A stretch of 15,470 nucleotides of DNA from Gammaproteobacteria bacterium (GTDB lineage Bacteria; Pseudomonadota; Gammaproteobacteria; Xanthomonadales; Xanthomonadaceae), in the NCBI GenBank assembly GCA_030431185.1, contig JAUIJO010000046.1:1-15470 (forward strand). The letters are read 5' to 3'. The position numbers were made by a program, and so were the translations under genes. Positions 14,009 to 15,470 of the stretch are shown here, in pieces (position 1 is the stretch's first letter; the number at the start of each line of letters is the position of its first letter). A model generated the notes under the pieces. It was not told the DNA's origin and searched no databases. It saw only the letters and a list, made by a program, of their open reading frames with translations.

Positions 14009-14699
14009 ACCCGTGGCCCGGCCTGCAGCGCGGGGGGCGTGGATCCTGCTCGCATGCCTGGCGATGGCGACCGGCGCCGGTATCGCGGCGCCGCCATCGC
14101 TGGACGGCGGCGTGGCCTCCAGCCCGGACGAGGCGCTGCCCGCCGGCATGCAGGCGCTGCTGGAGGCGCTGCCGCCCACGCAGCGCGCCATCCTCAAGAC
14201 GCGCGTGGCGCGCTGGCAGGCCTGGTCCCCGGAAGAGCGGGCCGGCTTCGCCGAGCGGGCGGCGCGCTGGGACGCGCTGCCGCCGCTGGAGCGGGGGCGG
14301 CGCCGCGAAGCCTGGCAGGCCTGGCGGGCGCTGCCGCCGATGCAGCGCGAACAGGTCGGCGGGATGTCGCGCGAATTCGCCGCGCGGCCGGTGGCCGAAC
14401 GCGAAGCGCTGCGTGCGCGATACCGCGCCCTGGATGCAAGCGTCCAGCATGGCTGGCGGCTCGGGCCCGTGCTCGGCGCCGACTATTGGCGCCTGCACGG
14501 ATTGCTGGCGCAGGTGCCGGCGGAACAGCGCGAGGACCTGCTCCGCGTGCTGGGCGAGATGACCTCGGCGCAGCGTGCCCAGCTGTCCGTGCTCACCCAG
14601 CGGACGCCGCCGCAGGAGCGCGACGGCCTGCGTCGTGACCTCGTCGCGACGCCGCCAGGACAACGCCAGCAATGGTTGTGGGAGCAACTGGACCGCTGA
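13995..14699 (+). CDS. DUF3106 family exported protein
   Basis: A 234-aa protein with an N-terminal signal sequence (RGAWILLACLAMATGAGIA, cleavage probably near residue 31-32). It then has tandem helical repeats of the DUF3106 type: RWQAWSPEERAGFAER, RWDALPPLERGRRREA, AWRALPPMQREQVGGM, each with W-x-x-L/W-x-P-x-x-R. The rest is helical, Arg/Gln/Glu-rich and ends PGQRQQWLWEQLDR. Location is probably periplasmic; the biochemical role is unknown. ATG 13995 lies inside the preceding sigma-like gene (14-bp overlap) with GGAG 7 bp upstream, so the two are co-translated. In betaproteobacteria, as I recall, DUF3106 genes follow an ECF sigma factor and a DUF3619 gene, which supports a shared pathway here. 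Confidence 0.82.
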   Translation: MRCSEPVARPAARGAWILLACLAMATGAGIAAPPSLDGGVASSPDEALPAGMQALLEALPPTQRAILKTRVARWQAWSPEERAGFAERAARWDALPPLERGRRREAWQAWRALPPMQREQVGGMSREFAARPVAEREALRARYRALDASVQHGWRLGPVLGADYWRLHGLLAQVPAEQREDLLRVLGEMTSAQRAQLSVLTQRTPPQERDGLRRDLVATPPGQRQQWLWEQLDR

Positions 14700-14701
14700 A
14701 C

Positions 14702-14722
14702 GGCCCGGTGGGCCGGTGGCCC
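14702..14722. terminator. Possible convergent terminator with alternative stems
   Basis: The 26-bp gap between two convergent genes holds GGCCC (14702-14706), GGGCC (14710-14714) and GGCCC (14718-14722). The middle arm can pair with either flank, each with a 3-nt GGT loop. On plus only a short TTT follows, so termination would be weak. Confidence 0.35.
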
Positions 14723-14725
14723 GTT

Positions 14726-15058
14726 TCAGGCCTGGCAGTCTTCGCGCGCCAGGTGCACCAGCACCCGGCGCTGCGACAGGTAGCGGCCACCGAAGCGCTT
14801 CTCGCCTTCCTCGCGCATGCGCGGCGCGTGCTCGTTGAGGTAGTTCTGGAAGGCTTCCGCGTCGCGCATGCGGTAATGCACGCACAGCGACACGCGGCCG
14901 GCCTCCGCGGGCGGGTCGATGGTCTCGTACAGATGGGCGTCGATGAAGCCCGGCAGCGCGCAGACCTCCACGACGTGCGCGTCGAGCCAGCGGCGGTAGT
15001 CCTCGATGACCGAGGCGTCGACGTCCAGGTTCACCTCGTAGACCACGTTGCCATTCAT
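14726..15058 (-). CDS. DUF4286 family small protein
   Basis: A 110-aa soluble protein with the DUF4286 pattern: VVYEVNLDVDASVIEDYRRWLDAHVVEVCALPGFIDAHLYE at the N-terminus, then VSLCVHYRMRDAEAFQNYLNEHAPRMREEGEKRFGGRYLSQRRVL. This is probably a dimeric alpha/beta (ferredoxin-like) barrel fold, like small antibiotic-biosynthesis monooxygenase or EthD proteins, but no enzyme activity is established. ATG 15058 overlaps the upstream DUF3667 stop as ATGA. No separate ribosome site is visible, so it is translationally coupled. It ends 26 bp from the convergent DUF3106 gene. Confidence 0.82.
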   Translation of the reverse strand: MNGNVVYEVNLDVDASVIEDYRRWLDAHVVEVCALPGFIDAHLYETIDPPAEAGRVSLCVHYRMRDAEAFQNYLNEHAPRMREEGEKRFGGRYLSQRRVLVHLAREDCQA

Positions 15059-15470
15059 ACGGTTTTCGCCATGGTGGCCAGGAACATGAAGGTCGCCATG
15101 AAAGTCAGCATCCAGAAGTAGATCGATCCGATCACGAGGTACTTGAGCAGGGTCATCGGCCAGCCCTGACCATACACCCGCTTCTGCATGAGCAGCAGGT
15201 AGACCGGCATCCACAGCAGTATCAGCACCCAGGCGATGCCGGTGAGGGTGGACAACCACGGCAGCGAGGTCGCGACCGCGTCGCCCAGGCCGATCAGCAG
15301 GAACATCACCGTCAGGCCGACCAGCATGAAGCAGTGGCTGTACAGCGCGATGGCCAGGTGCTCGAGGTAGAGGCGGCGCTTGAACAGGTAGGCGACCTTC
15401 AGCAGCAGCGCGAACAGCGGCACCAGCACGAACAGCGCGGACGGCACCGAGCCCAGGAACGCCTGCAGGT
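15055..15470 (-). CDS. DUF3667-like membrane protein, C-terminal part (5' end outside window)
   Basis: The minus-strand frame is open to the window edge, entering as LQAFLGSVPSALFVLVPLFALLLKV, so the true start lies beyond 15470. The visible 137 residues contain about four hydrophobic helices (LFVLVPLFALLLKVAYL; HCFMLVGLTVMFLLIGLG; LTGIAWVLILLWMPVYLLLM; LVIGSIYFWMLTFMATFMFL) and the segment KRRLYLEHLAIALYSHCFML typical of DUF3667 proteins. These usually have an N-terminal zinc-ribbon-like cysteine cluster, which would be off-window. It is an integral inner-membrane protein of unknown function, coupled by ATGA to DUF4286. Confidence 0.75.
   Translation of the reverse strand, partial: LQAFLGSVPSALFVLVPLFALLLKVAYLFKRRLYLEHLAIALYSHCFMLVGLTVMFLLIGLGDAVATSLPWLSTLTGIAWVLILLWMPVYLLLMQKRVYGQGWPMTLLKYLVIGSIYFWMLTFMATFMFLATMAKTV

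Overview
The window is high-GC DNA from a gammaproteobacterium, most likely family Xanthomonadaceae/Lysobacteraceae (Lysobacter, Luteimonas, Stenotrophomonas or Xanthomonas relatives). The basis is codon usage, protein similarity recalled from memory, and 7-bp tandem repeats of a kind I associate with this family. It looks like ordinary chromosome: no tRNA, rRNA, IS element, phage gene or CRISPR array is visible. Genes are dense and several neighbours overlap by ATGA.

Layout. 1-416: 3' end of uracil-DNA glycosylase (ung). 514-2094: a lipoprotein-like phospholipase D/cardiolipin synthase with two HKD motifs. 2153-3081: heat-shock sigma factor rpoH, preceded by a sigma-E-like promoter and a 10-bp inverted repeat that overlaps its ribosome binding site. 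3079-3335: three 7-bp tandem arrays and a rho-independent terminator fill the gap to the convergent NADH dehydrogenase; the arrays supply the stop codons of both flanking genes. 3332-5580 (minus): an ATGA-coupled pair, an NDUFA9-like SDR protein followed by type II NADH dehydrogenase. They are divergent from a GbsR/MarR-type regulator (5675-6211), with a palindromic operator between. 6222-8506 (minus): transaldolase ATGA-coupled to an MHS-type MFS transporter. 8628-9374: NYN-nuclease/LOTUS protein. 9449-12454 (minus): priA, then a glutathione S-transferase.

12455-12973 is a 519-bp gene-free region with low-GC parts. It holds two perfect DnaA boxes as an inverted pair, a CRP/Clp-like site, a 29-bp run that is almost all A/T, and an IHF-like site. 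This combination suggests a DnaA-controlled regulatory or replication locus upstream of priA.

12974-14699 encodes a degenerate ECF-sigma-like protein fused to a membrane/DUF3619-like half, overlapping a DUF3106 gene. 14726-15470 (minus) holds an ATGA-coupled DUF3667 (partial) and DUF4286 pair. The most unusual items are the heptamer arrays that end both convergent genes, the DnaA-box locus, the sigma/DUF3619-like fusion and the inverted repeat at the rpoH start.
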